Shown here one piece after another: positions 63,440 to 64,000 of a DNA stretch of 64,000 nucleotides. Source of the DNA: VAYN01 sp964540905 (GTDB lineage Bacteria > Actinomycetota > Thermoleophilia > Solirubrobacterales > 70-9); NCBI GenBank assembly GCA_964540905.1, contig CAZIOS010000005.1:1-64000 (forward strand), read 5' to 3'. The notes below the pieces were generated by a model. The model worked only from the letters and a program-made list of their open reading frames with translations. It did no database searches and had not been told where the DNA came from. The translations under genes and the position numbers were made by a program. Position 1 is the first letter of the stretch. Each line of letters opens with the position of its first letter.

Positions 63440-64000
63440 CCGAGCTCTCGTCCGCTCGCATCGACACGGCCGCCGGTCGCTCGCCGCTGGTGCGCGAGGC
63501 GCTGGCGACGGCGACCGCGGCCCACGCCGGCCAGGTCCGCAACGGCAGCGGCGGCATGCCCTACATCGAGCACCCGCGGGCGGTCGCGGCGCTGCTGGCC
63601 GAGCACGGCTACGACGGCGAGGAGCTGCTGGCGGCGGCGCTGCTGCACGACGTCGTCGAGGACAGCGCCCTCACCGTCGAGCAGCTACGCGAGCGCTTCG
63701 GCGAACCGGTCGCCGGCCTGGTCGCGGTCCTCAGCGACGACGAATCGATCGAGCCCTACGTCGAGCGCAAGGCCGAGCACCGGGACCGGATCGCGGCCGC
63801 GAGCGACGGCGCCCAGGCGATCTACGGCGCCGACAAGCTGACCAACGTGGCGACGCTGCGCCGGGCCTACGCGAGCCAGGGCGAGGCGGTCGCGGCGGAG
63901 TTCAGGGTGCCGCTGGAGCTGAAGCTGGAGATGTGGGAGGCCGACCTGGAGCTGCTGCGGCGGCTGGCGTCGGAGCTGCCGTTCCTCGACGAGCTCGGGG
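63436..64000 (+). CDS. HD-domain hydrolase, RelA/SpoT-like (3' truncated by window)
   Basis: The visible 188 residues begin at ATG 63436 and are open to the window end. They form an HD phosphohydrolase domain of the RSH/MESH1 kind: AHAGQVRNGSGGMPYIEHPRAVAALL with the first His and the substrate Arg/Lys region, LLAAALLHDVVEDS with the HD metal pair and adjacent ED, and GADKLTNVATLR with the last Asp (DKLxN). This hydrolyses ppGpp or a related nucleotide. No synthetase domain is visible, so it may be a small alarmone hydrolase or an unrelated HD family. The C-terminal part is missing. Confidence 0.85.
   Translation, partial: MTELSSARIDTAAGRSPLVREALATATAAHAGQVRNGSGGMPYIEHPRAVAALLAEHGYDGEELLAAALLHDVVEDSALTVEQLRERFGEPVAGLVAVLSDDESIEPYVERKAEHRDRIAAASDGAQAIYGADKLTNVATLRRAYASQGEAVAAEFRVPLELKLEMWEADLELLRRLASELPFLDELG

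Noticed and set aside
1..64000. tRNA, rRNA, CRISPR array, insertion sequence or prophage
   Set aside because: No cloverleaf-like segment, direct-repeat array with spacers, transposase, integrase or phage structural gene was recognised on reading both strands.

Overview
The window is a GC-rich (clearly above 65% by eye), densely coding actinobacterial chromosome segment. Several gene sets point to the class Thermoleophilia (Solirubrobacterales-like: Solirubrobacter, Conexibacter and relatives), although no rRNA or marker tree was available. These are a complete type IVa pilus operon without an outer-membrane secretin, an Rv3030-Rv3031-Rv3032-like polysaccharide cluster, a Get3/ArsA-like ATPase pair resembling Rv3679-Rv3680, F420/LLM-type oxidoreductases, ergothioneine genes, a collagen-like surface protein and a sigma-A gene. 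No tRNA, rRNA, CRISPR array, transposase or prophage gene was recognised.

Layout. 1-7 kb holds the end of an acyl-CoA dehydrogenase, a two-component system, a DipZ-type CcdA-thioredoxin fusion, a PRC-barrel/MeaB pair, a hexapeptide acyltransferase, and an XRE regulator divergent from a PIN nuclease. 7-11.4 kb holds a GT4 glucosyltransferase, a GH57 branching enzyme and a methyltransferase in the order of the mycobacterial methylglucose lipopolysaccharide (MGLP) cluster, plus a second, divergent methyltransferase. 11.4-11.8 kb is non-coding and carries two 121-nt palindromic elements, homologous and in inverted orientation, whose outer stems covary. 11.8-20.7 kb carries an Rv1264-like adenylate cyclase, gamma-glutamyltransferase, FtsZ and an orphan ParA that both have 117-residue N-terminal extensions, the BagA/BagB-like ATPases and an unknown gene. 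20.9-21.8 kb has a collagen-like protein and an HxlR regulator.

21.9-36.4 kb is one minus-strand pilus block: pilT2, a pilX-like gene, an anchored unknown, pilB, pilT1, pilC, two tandem pilA genes each with its own leader and terminator, pilW, pilV, pilD, pilM, pilN, pilO and a pilP-like gene. rpoD (sigma-A) lies just upstream. PilB and PilT drive extension and retraction, PilC/M/N/O form the inner platform, PilD processes the pilins, and the V/W/X proteins are minor pilins.

37.7-49.9 kb contains a YihY/BrkB membrane protein, a double winged-helix regulator, class II fructose bisphosphatase, two LLM oxidoreductases, egtB-egtD, an SDR, a TadE-like secreted protein and the proton-translocating transhydrogenase pntAA-pntAB-pntB. 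50-55.9 kb has a CtpE-like P-type ATPase and a translationally coupled trio (circularly permuted ATP-grasp ligase, class I amidotransferase/C26 hydrolase, GCS2-type carboxylate-amine ligase) that looks like a peptide or gamma-glutamyl metabolite pathway. 55.9-58.5 kb encodes thioesterase, crotonase and thiolase. 58.6-61.2 kb has a 48-residue zinc-ribbon-like protein and an ECF sigma/anti-sigma/two-lipoprotein operon. The end holds a PlsC acyltransferase, a PAS protein coupled to an MBL-fold hydrolase, and the start of an RSH-type HD hydrolase that runs off the window.

The non-coding parts are informative. They include a 58-nt hairpin repeat at two convergent gene junctions, an 18-nt operator-like sequence shared between the HxlR and yihY promoters, a CRP-like site, a 16-bp dyad upstream of the SDR, and several genes with a TANNNT box only 6-10 nt before the start codon (leaderless candidates).
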